Shown here piece by piece: positions 11,701 to 24,672 of a stretch of 64,000 nucleotides of DNA. Position numbers and translations under genes: made by a program. The stretch spans positions 232,011,303-232,075,302 of the forward strand of contig NC_081415.1 in assembly GCF_030272615.1 (NCBI RefSeq), written 5' to 3'. The stretch comes from Cryptomeria japonica. Lineage: Eukaryota > Streptophyta > Pinopsida > Cupressales > Cupressaceae. Within the stretch, counting starts at the first letter, position 1; every line of letters begins with the position of its first letter. A model generated the notes under the pieces. It was not told where the DNA came from, ran no database searches, and saw nothing but the letters and a program-made list of their open reading frames with translations.

Positions 11701-14700
11701 CAAATGAATGATCAAGCTCAATACTTTAGAAACACAAAATATTCAAAGGCTCCGAGAAAATTCTAAACTTGGATGAGAAGCATGACAACGATGAGAAGTT
11801 TAATGTTTGGTATAATCCATGCTTAAAAAAATTGTAAAAGGGTTTAGATTAGATTGTTAAGATTGGTTGGAAGGTTGTACTACAAGAATGAATCCCAATA
11901 AGGCAATGGACATAAGGAAACAAAGATGGTAGGGATGGTATAGCAATATTAAAATATTTGAAGTTTGAAACTATGACAACCTATAGAATTTCATGAAAAC
12001 GGCGCACACAACTTCACACTTAGGATTTGTCATATTTTTAAAATACATTGAAGCATGATGATCATATAGGACAATGAATGGTAGTCAAACTTATATTTTT
12101 GAAAAAGGAAAAAACCACTTGTATAATCTTAGATTGACCATAAAAGGTGGGTTTACATGACATCACTATATCATGTGGGTAAATGAAAATAAGTTTGTAA
12201 ATTTTTTGGACATGCATACCTTTGTTAGAAGACAACTTAAAAGAAAAAAAGAGGAATAAATGATCATGACTCTTAAGAATATAGGAAGCTATAAAAATAC
12301 ATCAACATGAACACATTCAAATTCATTTCATTTACAATATTTAATAATAAATGATCATGCAACCCAAAAAAACTAGTCAAAAGATTTGAAAGTAGATAGG
12401 AATCCCATAACATTCTTCAAGAGTGTGACCCTTAGTGCATCATGCTAGCTCATTGTATGTTTTTTACATATTTATTTTTGCAAATTTTTTACCTTCTCCA
12501 ATGTAAAAAAATGTTTCTATAATATAGTTGTCAAAATTGTTGGCCTAGGTATACCTTGTCTAAGATATTCTCCCTTTTAAGGAATGAACATGATATTTAC
12601 AAGCCCCTTAAATTGAAACTTCATAATCCATGGCCCATTTGCATTTTGTATATTGAGCATATTTTTTCTAACAAGCAATTTAAAGGTCCTATTTAGATAG
12701 GTTTTTACCTTATAGAATAACTCAATCATCTTCTTTTCAACCTTTCTAGACTCCTATTCATTAGTCTTTTAACATTCATGAAATCATATCATTTTCATTT
12801 TGCTCAATTTAGCTTAGGAAGGGACTAGACTTCTACAAATCAGCAACAAGAAAATCTAAGCAAATCTTTTTCCACCCTAATTGATATCTTTTATTTTTCT
12901 ATTTACTAGACCCTACAAAGCTTGTTTACACCTTCTAAATTAGAGTTAAAACGCACTAAGAAGTGGATGTAAGGTAATCAAAATTAACACAAGAGGGATT
13001 CTCTTGCCTGAAACACTCAATTAAAAAGCTCAAAATAATAGACTATGTTATTAAATTATCACATGGACTGCAACAAAGAAGCAAAATTACATTCGCAATA
13101 AATTTGCAAGTACACAATTACAATTATGACCTTTCATTGGCCTCCTTCTCACTCTCTCTACATAAGCCCTCTTAAATAGATTTCAATCTAATCTCACCTT
13201 CTCAAAATCTTCTTCCGTGAGTTGCAACCATCCATGACCTCATCCTTATTCTCACATTTCAGTTCTCTTTCAATGTGCACTCACACACCATGTCCCTCTC
13301 TACTTATTTTTTCTAGGTCGATGCCTGTATTGTGTTCTCTTGGACAATACTTCACTTAGACCTCCTTCCTACCTTTGATGCCCTCTTGGATTGCCTCCTT
13401 ACATTACATTTTTTTTATGGAGGTTCAACCCGATACGAGGGCATGAACCTTGTTTGTCTCTCTTAATGGTTCTAATAACTAGACTCTAAGGCAATGACTT
13501 AGGGATTGGACATCCATACTAAGTAGTTATATTATCATTGTGAAATCTCATTTCTCTATCAACTTGGGGCGTATACTTGAAATGGGTCAGCAAGGTGTAT
13601 GCACTAGAATCCTCATTGTAGTCATTCTACTAAAACGAAAATATTTCTCAAAATAAATAATTGAAATTCTTGAATAGGAACTACCTTGAATTCAGAACAA
13701 TAAAAACTTGGTCCATAGCAAGCAGGCGGGAATCTACTCTATTTTCCTTGGCTGGAAGAACAGTCATAGGATGACTTCCAGTGGCTGAAGGAATAATCAA
13801 CTGCTAGAACAACAAACTAAATACTGAAGGAAAGTAATTTCTGAACACAAAGGGTGGAATTCCTACTACGTGGGCCCCTTTAGAAAGTCTTCACAAAACT
13901 CAAATAAGTACTACAAACTGGAGTATTGTCTTATTAATCTGAAAACACTTGTTACATCATAGTATTTGTTGAAAATTGTTCTGCAATAAGAGAGTGATAA
14001 ATTACAATAGTTGATGTTCATCATCCCTAAGAAGGGATATTTGAACTTATTTATAATTAGGAATATCCTAACTAACTCTAACTACTAACAGGTCCACTCC
14101 TAGAACATTAGGAGGATGCCATTTATTACAACATAAAAAAGAGGACAGGGAGTTACACTCCAAATAGGAAATAGTCAAGTTGTTTCAATTATAGAGGAAA
14201 TCTAGCATAACTATCCCTCCTAGATTTATTCTCCAACAAACATGAATACCGAAGTTTCATAATTACACTCTCTGAGTTATAGATAACTGACTGTTGACTC
14301 CTTCAATACTCATCTTGCTGAGACTTTGTCTTCAACCAACTAACTAGCATGAACTCCCACATTGTGAATCTTTGACCTTTTCATGTTCTTCATTAACTCC
14401 TACATCATACAATTAGCGTATAGAAAACAAACGTGTATATCTATTCCATGTCAGAATAACATTTATCTAACTACATGCAAGATTAATATGGATACATCAC
14501 ATAGCAAGGACATTCTATCATTCATCATAATTTTAACCCAAAGGAATATATATAAAGGTAAGTTCATGCCATTTTGTCAAGTTCATGAAAACATAACAAG
14601 ATCATTGTTTTAACAGAGTTTCGGGACTTAGACAGTATCTAGAACCTTGTCAAAACCTAGTAAAAGTATAGAAAACATAGACAAAATAGAGCCATTATTT

Positions 14701-15046
14701 GAGCTCATCAAACCTATAGGCTAAAACCTGTTCAACTAAGAGCCAAGGACTGAGGGGTATCCATTCTGCCAAATTCACCCAAGACATGATCTTGGCCTTT
14801 ATCCCTTATGATGTCAAACCCTTGCACTCAACAAGACTTGATCCCCAGTAGATTCATTTAGAGTCATTCAACTTCACTTGCAGACCAAAAGACCATTTTT
14901 CATTCTAACATCGATTCACATCTCACCTTTATCAATATATTTTCATATACTTTGTCCTTTCAATCTACAACTCATTGATTTTTTAAATTCTCTTCTTACT
15001 CGATCAAGATGTCATTTCCTTGTCACAATTTTACTTCTTTTACATG
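8791..15046. other. Intergenic DNA, no supported gene
   Basis: AT-rich sequence with only short, uninformative ORFs on both strands. Parts (about 9600-10450 and 13640-14230) have the look of very old LTR remnants, with TG/CA-rich edges and purine or pyrimidine runs. I could not pair any two ends or find pol motifs, so I leave them unassigned. Confidence 0.5.
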
Positions 15047-15490
15047 TTGCCTAATAACTCAATGATGAACGGATAGTACCAAACTGGTACTGAGAGGGGG
15101 GGGTGAATCAGTACACACAAAAACACAATCCTAAATTGGTTTGTCAGCAGACACTGTGCTTTGGCAGACAAACAGTAACATCAGTCTTAAACAGAGTACA
15201 ACCGGCAAAACCCAGAGTAACTGAGACAAGCATAAACCGGATGACACTTATCTTTTCATACAATCTAATACTTAATTTCCATTTCACCCTAGTGCATGAA
15301 TAGGTAATCTATCATCAAAGATATATAAACAACTAGATCAACATGATTTATCTTCAGACACAAATCACTCAAACCATCACATGAATAACACCACACATGA
15401 CACATAGATTTTTCACATGGAAACCCAACTGGGAAAAACCACGGTGGAGATGAATACCCACAAGCTATTTTTGAACTCTTTAGAAGTCTG

Positions 15491-15680
15491 CTCTGTTAGG
15501 AGTCTTGTTTGGTTAAAGACTGATACAATAGGTTCTGTTAGGAACCGATCCTATTAGGGATCACCCGGTTAAGGGTTAAACCTTGTTAAAGGTTACCTTG
15601 TTATAGGATTTCAAGAACTCAATACTTTTGAGTCACCCTGTTAAAGGATTTATAGTAAGTCAGTTAAAGCTACCCTGTTA
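15491..15680. repeat. Array of small hairpins with a TGTTA-type loop in the Copia A LTR
   Basis: Successive short inverted repeats share a similar loop but have different stems. Examples are GGTTC-TGTTAG-GAACC (15531-15546), GATCC-TATTAG-GGATC (15547-15562), ACCC-GGTTAA-GGGT (from 15563), AACCT-TGTTAA-AGGTT (from about 15579) and CCCT-GTTA-AGGG (about 15672-15683). A counterpart runs through about 21499-21700 in the other LTR. Confidence 0.7.
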
Positions 15681-16281
15681 AGGGATTTCCCAACTGTTGA
15701 AGTGGTTAGAGATCAACAGGTATTACAATGATCTGGTAACAACACTCAATGCCAATACAGATTTGCTTTAGCTCCTCTTCACCTTTTGCACTTACACTCT
15801 GTAAGTATCACTTCTCTCTTCTGGTCTGGCAAGAATCACGTATCTCTTCTCTTGGATACATACACACAACTTTTTCCAACAACCTCAGAAAGAAACACAA
15901 CATCGACCTTATAGGAAACAGATAGGTTGGTAGCATAAACCCTAAATCCTAAACTTGTTAGGTTAAGCAATTCAAACGGTTCAATCCTGACCATTGAGCA
16001 CATTGCATTAAATGCAACAGTCTTGAACCAATCTCAAGACGTTCTCCATCATTCGTTTTCCACCGATTTCATGGTGGCTGATAACCCATCACCCGTTATC
16101 ACCGTTTACAGACTTTGCACATTCCTGAGGTAGATAGGAACAATCTCCTGCATGCAGGATCATTCACGCACACATGGCTGACATGGCAACATGATCTGTT
16201 CTTCGTTACAATGCTAACTCATCACACAAAGTCACTGATTGAGTCACACAGGCTTGAGGCACTTCAACCGGAAACCTTGAA

Positions 16282-16423
16282 GTTGAGACTACCAACCGGT
16301 AGTCATACAAAGCTTCCATGTGCTAGTTCCCATAACCACATGCAACCGGTTTGTTGAGACTACCAACTGGTAGTCATACAAAGCTTCCATGTGCTAGTTC
16401 CCATAACCACGTGCCGGTTCACC
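16282..16423. repeat. Two-copy 71-base tandem repeat in the Copia A LTR
   Basis: GTTGAGACTACCAAC starts at 16282 and again at 16353. Each copy carries an inverted repeat ACTACC...GGTAGT around CCGGT or CTGGT. The same pair is present in the other LTR at about 22287 and 22358, so it predates this insertion. Confidence 0.8.
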
Positions 16424-16466
16424 TTAAACAAACACACTGCTTCACTTTGGCACAAATGCCAGTTCA

Positions 16467-16662
16467 CAGTGTTATACCGGTTCCTTGGTAACATACCGGT
16501 TCTCTCCTCTTCAACATATTGACATCAATGACAACATACAATGTCATCATGTCCTCATACCGGTCAGTGTTATACCAGTTCCTTGGTAACATACCGGTTC
16601 TCTCCTCTTCAGCATATTGACATCAATGACAACATACAATGTCATCATGTCCTCATACCGGT
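16467..16662. repeat. 98-base tandem duplication unique to the left LTR of Copia A
   Basis: CAGTGTTATACC begins at 16467 and again at 16565, with near-identical sequence following each. The right LTR has one copy of this block, so the duplication arose after insertion or during the last reverse transcription. Confidence 0.88.
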
Positions 16663-16679
16663 TCACATAATGCCAACAA

Positions 16680-16690
16680 TATCCCCCTTT
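16680..16690 (-). other. Polypurine tract of Copia A
   Basis: The minus strand reads AAAGGGGGATA directly before the LTR start TGTTGGC. Confidence 0.8.
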
Positions 16691-16921
16691 GGCATTGATG
16701 GCAATATACAAAGATATCTCTCTGCTTCACATCTTCTCCCCCAATTTCTGCAGACATCTTCTCTGCTTCTCTTCTTCTCTCCCTTTGACAACAATGTCAA
16801 AGTGGAGGCACAAGCTTCCCTATTCCATCATGCTGCTCCCATTGAGGAGTAGCATCCTTCAACACATCAATCCAAAAAAAAATTGACTATGCAATACCTG
16901 ATTGATGTGGAGCATATACCT

Positions 16922-19900
16922 TTAGTTCACCTCTTGAGGGGGCAGCACCCCTAATTCACCTCTTAAGTACATAAATGTAGCCTTTGGGAGAGGCTTGGTG
17001 AATATGTCAGCTAACTGCTCCTTACTGGAAACATGTTCCAGTGCAATCTCTTTGTTCTGAACTTTTTCCCTCAAGAAATGATACTTAAGCTCAAAGTGCT
17101 TGGTTCTAGAATGTAAAACTGGATTCTTGGAGATGTTAATTGCACTAGTATTGTCACAAAATATACTTACTGGTTCAGATACAAGAACTTTGAAGCCATT
17201 CAATATGTGCTTGATCCAGATTGTCTGAGTGCAGTTCATGAAAGTTGCAACATACTCTACTTCTGCTGTAGATTGAGAGATACAACTCTGCTTCTTACTC
17301 ATGTATGAGACCAATCTACCACCGAGAAAGAATGCACCACCAGTTGTGCTCTTCCGATCGTCCACATTACCTGCCCAATCAGCATCTGGGAATACTTTCA
17401 AGTTCAAATCCTTGCTGTATGGATACCACAATCCATAATCAATAGTTCCCTTCAGATACCTAAGAATCCGCTTGACTGCAACCAAGTGGGATTCTCTTGG
17501 ACTTTTCTAGAACCTTGCAGTAATGCCAACTGCATGTGCAATATATGGTCTGCTATGCACTACATAATGCAACTTACCAATCATTGATCGATATTCCTTC
17601 TCATCAACCAATGCTGAGTCATCCTCTTTGGATAGTTTACAACCGGTCACCATCGGTGTACCAACCGGTTTACTATCTTCCATGCCAAAGGTCTTCAGCA
17701 CCTCTTTGACATTCTTGGATTGAGAGATAAAGATTCCATCTTTCATCTGCTAAATCTATAGTCCAATGAAGAACTTAATCTCCCCTATGAGTGACATCTC
17801 AAACTCTTTCTTCATCTCATCTGCAAACTCATGACTCATCTTGTCATCTCCACCAAAGATAATGTCATCAACAAATACCTCACAGATCAGGATCTGATCT
17901 CCTTCAGACTTCAAGTAGATATTGATATCTTCGCTTGTTCTCTCAAATCCAATCTTCACAAGATGGTAGTGCAAGTGTTCATACCATGCTCTAGGTGCCT
18001 ACTTTAGACCATATAATGCTTTATGTAACCTACATACCATGTCACTGTCTTCAGATAGGGCAAACCCATCTGGTTGCTCTATATACACTTCCTCTTCAAG
18101 TACACCATTTAGGAATGCAGATTTTACATCCATTTGATATACTTTGAATCCTTTAAAAGCTGCATATGCAAGAAGCATACAAACTCCTTCCAATCTGGCT
18201 ATAGGAGCAAACGTTTTTCCATAGTCTTCACCTTCTTCTTGGGCATATCCTTTACACACCAGTCTGGCTTTGTTTCTAATCACTGTGCCATCCTCATTCA
18301 GCTTATTTCTGAAAACCCATTTGGTGCCAATGACATTTTTATACTCCAATCTGGGTACCAAAGACCATGTACCATTTTTCTCTATCTGGTCAAGTTGCTC
18401 TTCCATTTCCTTGATCTAGTCTTCATCTTTATGTGCCTATTTCAATGATTTAGGCTCAAATTTAGAGATCATGCATGAGTTTTCTCTGACCTTTCTTCTT
18501 GTAAGAATTTCTGCATCCTTATCTCCTATGATCTGCTTAGGATCATGATTCAGCTTGACATACCAAGGAATGGTCTTGATAGATTCCTCTTGCTTTTATT
18601 CTTCATCCTCATCTCCATCAGTATCAACATCTACATCTACCGGTGTAGGAACACTGTTACTGGTACTTGGTTGACTGACAACCGGTTCCCAGAAGGTTAC
18701 AGCCGGTTCATTTACTGCTTGCTCACTATTGGTTTCCTCGATTTTCTCAGAGGTTTCATCAAGTCTTACATTGATGCTTTCCATATTTCTCTGAGTCCTA
18801 TTATTGAAGCACTTGAGAGCTTTGCTCTTGGTGGAATACCCTAGGAATATTCCCTCATCACATTTCACATCAAATTTTCTCTGGTGTTCGCTCCTCTTGA
18901 TGTAACATTTGCTACCAAACACTCTAAAGTAGCTAACCATAGGTGTCTTACCGGTCCAATACTCATAAGGAGTTTTATCCTTACCTTTCTTTATGAGTAC
19001 CTGGTTCATTGTGTAGACTGCAGTGCTCACTGCTTCTCTCCAAAAGGTGTGAGCGACCTTTCCTTGAATCAACATAGTTCTAGCTACTACAACCATAGTC
19101 TAGTTATTCCTCTTTGCTAGGCCATTCTGTTGTGGAGTCCAGGGGGCAGACAATTGCCTCTTGATGCCATGTTCTTCACAGTACTTGTTGAATTCACCGG
19201 AAGTGAATTCCCCTCCTTGATCAGTTCTCAGGCACTTGATCATTTTGCCACTTTCCTTCTCCACTAATGCTCTGAAAGCTTTGAACTTTACAAAATCTTC
19301 AGACTTATCTTTCAAGAATGTGACCCACATAATTCTTGAGCAGTCATCAGTGAGAATCATGAAGTACCTATCACCCTGCACACTCCTAGTTTTCATAGGA
19401 CCACACAAATCAGTATGCACAAGATCAAGCAAATTGTCAACAGTGAAAGGTTTACCTTTAAAGGTTGAGGAAGACATTTTCCCCAGTTGACACTCTAAGC
19501 ACAAGGTATTTTTTGGTTTTCTCAGCACGGGCAACCCTCTAACTGCCTTGATCTTACTGGCCTTCACAATGTTATCAAAGTTTAAATGGCAGAGTCTCCT
19601 ATGCCATATCCAGCTATCATCAAATTTAGCCTTAAGACATGTACTTATATTTGCATTCAGCTGAAATAGGTTACCTTTGGACTACATACTGGTGGCCACC
19701 AATTCACCATTCTTGATTTCCAGAGTGAGACCACTATCATTCAGCTGGGCAACACTTAGAAGGTTGTGTCTTAGACCATCAACCCAATACACATTGTCAG
19801 CACTACTCTTTCCATTCAGAGAGATGGACCCTCTGCCTTTGACCATACATGGTGCATCATTACCAAAGCGAACCACACCACCATCATACTCTTCTGAGGA

Positions 19901-20992
19901 TAGAAACTTGCTCCGGTCACCAATCATATGGTGAGAACAACCACTGTCAATAATCCACTCATTGGAATTATCAAAGTGGGAGACAAGAGCCTTCTTGTCT
20001 GACACATCTTCCTTGACAACAACAAACACAATATCTTCATTTTCTTCATCTTTTGACTCCTCATCTGTGACACCTTCATCAACTGCCACAAAACAGTTTC
20101 TCCAGCTTCCTCCTTTGAATTTCTTGAACCTTTCTGGTTTGTCCTTGTTGTCGCCATTAGGACAATTTACAACAATATGTCCTATCCGGTTACAAGAAAA
20201 GAATTTCAAAGGGAGCTTACCTCTGTATTTGTCAGTTCCTTTAGGAAGTTTCATGGCAAGAAGAGCTTCAAATGCCATCAAAATCTCCTCATCATCCATT
20301 TCTTTGCTCTGTCTTGGTTCACCACTAGTGCTAGCTTCTTTTCCTTTTCTGGATGGTACAACAAAAGCTTTAATAGCTGATTCAGTCTTTTGAACACTGC
20401 CATCAAAACTATTTAGCTCATAGGCTATCAACTTTGCAATGATGGAGTCTAGGGATACCTTAGTCTTGTCTATTGATCTCAACTCCTGAATAGCAGAAAC
20501 CCTTATTGCATAGACCGGTAACAAGGATCTCAGGACTTTTCTTACCACAGTGGAATCTTCCATTTTACCACCTGCACTCTTGATATCTCCGACAACAGTT
20601 TTGATTCTTATTCCATACTATTGAATGGTCTCACCTTCAACCATTTGCATGTCTTCAAACTTCCCTCTAAGGTTTTCTTCCTTAGCTTGTTTTACATGCT
20701 CATCACCACCATAGATATTTTCAAGAGTATCCCATACTTCCTTGGGATTTACTTTATCTTGGACAACAATAAACTCAATGTTAGATAAACTACTAATTAG
20801 GGCTTCCATGACTTGCCCATTCTCCTACATCTCTCTCTTTTGGTCATCGATGACTGTACCGGTAGGGGAAACATAAGCATTCTCAACATAGCTCCAATGT
20901 TGAGCACCCACGCTTCTGATGTATATCTTCACTCTATCTTTCCATATACTAAAATTATCTCTGTTGAACTTTGGACCTTCCCTCTTCATCAT
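16922..20992 (-). pseudogene. Copia A gag-pol polyprotein, broken by stops
   Basis: Read on the minus strand from an ATG near 20992. Gag N-terminus has FNRDNFSIWKDRVKIYIRS (about 20970-20910). A zinc knuckle FFSCNRIGHIVVNC (near 20190) has lost its first Cys. Protease has WIIDSGCSHHM (near 19940). A pre-integrase segment follows (HRRLCHLNF, CLECQLGK), then integrase with LTDDCSR, LRTDQGGEF and WTPQQNG (19430-19110). Reverse transcriptase begins near 18410 and keeps the FVDD catalytic motif (near 17865). RNase H ends at 16922. In-frame stops lie at about 20825, 20616, 19681, 19097, 18594, 18416, 17999, 17756, 17750 and 17507, with little frame change, so decay is mostly by point mutation. Several stops replace Gln or Trp positions typical of the family. 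Confidence 0.92.
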
Positions 20993-21048
20993 TAGACTGG
21001 GATCTTTACCTCAAGCGGTTAAGCTTATAACACAGAGGACCTAGAGGA

Positions 21049-21061
21049 GGCTCTGATACCA
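21049..21061 (-). other. Primer binding site of Copia A
   Basis: The minus strand reads TGGTATCAGAGCC two bases after the end of the right LTR. It is complementary to the 3' end of initiator Met-tRNA. Confidence 0.88.
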
Positions 21062-21063
21062 AT

Positions 21064-22585
21064 TGATAACTCAATAATGAATGGATAGTACCAAACCGGT
21101 ACTAAGAGGGGGGGGTGAATCAGTACAGACAAAAACACAATCCTAAATTAGTTTGTCAATAGACACTGTGCTTTGGTAGACAAATAGTAACACCGGTCTT
21201 AAACAGAGTACAACCTGCAAAACCCAGAGTAATTGAGATAAGCATAAAATTATTGACACTTATCTTTTCATACAATCTAATACTTCATTTCCATTTCACC
21301 CTAGTGCATGAACAGGTAATCTATCATCAAAGATATATAAACAACTAGATCAACATGATTTATCTTCAGACACAAATCACTCAAACCATCACATGAATAA
21401 CACCACACATGACACACATATTTTTCACGTGGAAACCCTACTGGGAAAAACCATGGTGGGGGTGAATACCCACAAGCTATTTTTGAACTCTTTAGAAGTC
21501 CGCTCTGTTAGGAGTTTTGTCCGGTTAAAGACTGGTACAATAGGTTTTGTTAGGAATCGATCCTGTTAGGGATCACCTGGTTAAGGGTTAAACCTTGTTA
21601 AAGGTTACCTTGTTAGAGGATTTCAAGAACTCAATAGTTTTGAGTCACCCTATTAAAGGATTTACAGTAAGCCAGTTAAAGCTACCCTGTTAAGGGATTT
21701 CCCAACTATTGAAGTGGTTAGAGATCAATAGGTATTACAATGATCTGGTAACAACACTCAATGCCAAAGTAGATCCGCTTTAGCTCCTCTTCACCTTCTG
21801 CACTTACACTCTGCAGGTATCACTTCTCTCTTCTGGTTTGGCAAGAATCACGTATCTCTTCTCTTGGATACACACACACAACTTTTGCCAATAACCTCAG
21901 AAAGAAACACAACATCGACCTTATAGGAAATAGATAGGTTGGTAGCATAAACCCTAAACCTGTTAGGTTAAGCAATTCAAACGGTTCAATCCTGACCGTT
22001 GAGCACATTGCATTAAATGCAACAGTCTTGAACCAATCTCAAGATGTTCTCCATCATTCATTTTCCATCGATTTCATGGCGGCTGATAACCCATCATGCG
22101 TTATCACCGTTTATAGACTTTGCACATTCCCGAGGTAGATAGGAACAATCTCCTGCATGCAGGATCCTTCACATGCACATGGCTGACATGGCAACACGAT
22201 CTGTTCTTCGTTACAATGCTAACTCATCACACAAAGTCACTGATTGAGTCACACAGGCTTGAGGCACTTCAACCGGAAACCCTGAAGTTGAGACTACCAA
22301 CCGGTAGTCATACAAAGCTTCCATGTGCCAGTTCCCATAGCCACATGCAACCAGTTTGTTGAGACTACCAACCAGTAGTCATACAAAGCTTCCATGTGCC
22401 GGTTCCCATAACCACATGCCGGTTCACCTTAAACAAACACATCGCTTCACTTTGGCACAAATGTCGTTTCACAGTGTTATACCGGTTCCTTGGTAACATA
22501 CCGGTTCTCTCTTCTTCATTATATTGACATCAATGACAACATACAATGTCATCATGTCCTCATACCGGTTCACATAATGCCAACA
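21064..22585 (-). repeat. 5' LTR of Copia A (right copy)
   Basis: Minus-strand LTR starting TGTTGGCATTATG at 22585 and ending TGAGTTATCA at 21064, about 1,522 bases. It matches 15052-16678 apart from substitutions and the missing 98-base duplication. The U3 half carries many CCGGTT words. Confidence 0.93.
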
Positions 22586-22590
22586 TTGCC

Positions 22591-23405
22591 CACCCTTTCT
22601 TTCTGTCTTTCATAGCACAACTACAGCTCAAAGATTTCCATTCGATAAGTTTCTCAAAGTTTTATTTAATTTGATTTTAACACCTGTCTGCTACATTTTT
22701 TCAAACATACCCATCTTTGCATTACGACTTTGCCAAAATAATCACAAATTCTCCATTCCCTATTTCAAAGCTTCTACAACTGCTAGAATGTTGGTAAATG
22801 TTGCAAAATTCATCTTTATGCCTGCCAATTTATTTGCTTGAAGGATTTTAAAACCTTTTCGATAGATCCATTTTGGGCATACCTGCAATCATTGTGATCC
22901 ATGAGACTATAGTTTGTGTGGTTCCAAAGCTTTTGTACATAACCCAATCATTACAAAAGAAAAATGGTCTTCTTGAGATCAATCTGTTCAGAAATTTTAT
23001 TGAAATTGATTACAATTTGCATGATCAATTTCTATATGTAGTCCCGAGGATATTCCATCACCTAATTTCTCACCTTGAGTGTGAATTTAGCTTGACTATA
23101 GACTATGGCTGGATGCATAATATCCATTGTTTATCAATAAAGAATACATTCAAGAATTTTTAATGACAATATAATCAACAATATTTTTAATAAGAATAAT
23201 AATACAAATACTTCTTTCATTTTTTTGAATACCTGCTTCAATATAGAGAGGTTGTATTTCTTATTCTTACGATCCCTAATTCTAAGTATATATCCACACT
23301 CTTCAATCTAACACAATGTAGAACTTTTATCTAATAGCCTTTTGCATAAAATTTACAAAAGGGTAAGTGTTTTGATCTTCTTGATTAGAGAATTTCAATG
23401 TTACA
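22591..23405. other. Intergenic DNA between Copia A and Copia B
   Basis: AT-rich sequence with short ORFs only (for example 22873-23163 on the plus strand, no recognisable domain). I see no paired repeats or pol motifs. Confidence 0.5.
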
Positions 23406-23410
23406 AGGAT

Positions 23411-24659
23411 TGTTAGCAACAACCAAGAAGGAATACTGAGAGGGGGGGGAGGTGAATCAGTCTTCAATGGATCAACAATTTTAACTTCAAAATAGATCTT
23501 ATAAACTGCAGTAATAAGATAGATGAGCAAATTGAAGGCACAACACATAACACCAAGATTTTGACATGGAAAACCCAGTTAAGGGAAAAACCACGGTGGG
23601 ATCCTACCCATAGTAAGATGATACTCTGTAGTAGTATGTGGAAATATTACAATGGAGAATGCACATGCATTCAAGCACACTTCCTAGAGCTCACTGCTAA
23701 GATATAATGGCTTGGAAGGCTACAACCCTCAAGGAAGTCTCTCTGACTTACAATAAGATTCATACTACAATTGAAAGAAATGAATTGAAAGAATAGCATC
23801 TCCAAATGCCTAATTACAGTTTCAGTTAAGCACAAATGTCTTCTCTGCAACACCAATCTCCACACAACACTTCACCAAAGGATAAATCTCATGTTCACAC
23901 ATAAACCTTTCTCTGATAATGCAGACACAACAACAACACCAAAATTACATGAATATATCACCTATATATACAATTCATCAACCTTGACAACAAGGGCGGC
24001 TAAACCCTCAATTACAAAATTGCATCACACGATACAAGGATCGACCACCAAACCAATATAATGATTTACGTGAAATAGAATGGACCTAAATAAAATTCCC
24101 AAATGCACAACTCCACCAAAAATCATGCCAAGATCAGCCATAAAATGCTACACCACTAGAAAAAAGACCGCATAACATGAAAATCATCACCGGTTGATAG
24201 AAACCACCAAAAAATTGCACAACAATCAATGTAAATCACCAAAAAAATAGGAAATGACTAAGAAACGCCAGAAAGCACATTAGAATCATTGGGAAAAACT
24301 GCACGAACACCACTTATCAAATCTTCATCGATCAACATTTGTAAGCTCAAGAACAGAACCAATCAACAATTGTCATGAAGAAAGATAACTTGTGGAGAAC
24401 CAAATCATGATCCATCTGAAATGAAGATACACAAGACCATCCCAAGAAATAACCCAAAATCTCAGCACAAGATATGATCACACCGAAATATACCAGAGTA
24501 TATACCGAACTCGGCAAAATAATGATCAACAAAACAACACTGCAAAACTAGATCATAAGATCTTCCCAATCTGCAATCATCGCAACAATACACAGGAATA
24601 TGTTGACATCAATGACAACAAAATATCCTAGCAGCAACAATAACCAATAATATCCAACA
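23411..24659 (-). repeat. 3' LTR of Copia B
   Basis: Minus-strand LTR starting TGTTGGATATT at 24659 and ending TTGTTGCTAACA at 23411, about 1,249 bases. Near its end it carries the CACCTCCCCCCCCTCTCAG version of the block shared with the other Copia LTRs. Confidence 0.9.
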
Positions 24660-24660
24660 A

Positions 24661-24672
24661 TCTCCCCCTTTG
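24661..24672 (-). other. Polypurine tract of Copia B
   Basis: The minus strand reads CAAAGGGGGAGA immediately before the LTR start. Confidence 0.8.

Larger units (their letters stand above)
15052..16678 (-). repeat. 3' LTR of Copia A (left copy)
   Basis: Minus-strand LTR starting TGTTGGCATTATG (at 16678) and ending TGAGTTATTA (at 15052). About 1,627 bases. It contains the hairpin array, a two-copy 71-base repeat near 16282-16420, and a 98-base duplication at 16467-16662. Its terminal CA is changed to TA relative to the other copy. Confidence 0.92.
15052..22585 (-). mobile_element. Copia element A, full length, decayed
   Basis: Two long direct repeats (15052-16678 and 21064-22585) bracket a gag-pol relic read on the minus strand. 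The five bases TTGCC occur immediately outside both ends (15047-15051 and 22586-22590), a clean target-site duplication. The primer binding site lies next to the right LTR and the purine tract next to the left, so the element is inserted in minus orientation. Domain order in its own sense is gag, zinc knuckle, protease, integrase, reverse transcriptase, RNase H, which is diagnostic for Ty1/Copia. The left LTR is about 105 bases longer, mainly through a 98-base tandem duplication. Confidence 0.95.

Noticed and set aside
13640-14230. A solo LTR in the spacer
   Set aside because: The texture suggests one, but I could not find matching ends or a target duplication.
15491-15690. CRISPR-like regular repeats
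   Set aside because: The units are hairpins with different stems and no unique spacers, inside an LTR of a plant retrotransposon.
16115-16357. 80-codon ORF found again at 22120-22362
   Set aside because: The two copies are the same part of the two Copia A LTRs. Conservation reflects LTR duplication, not coding.
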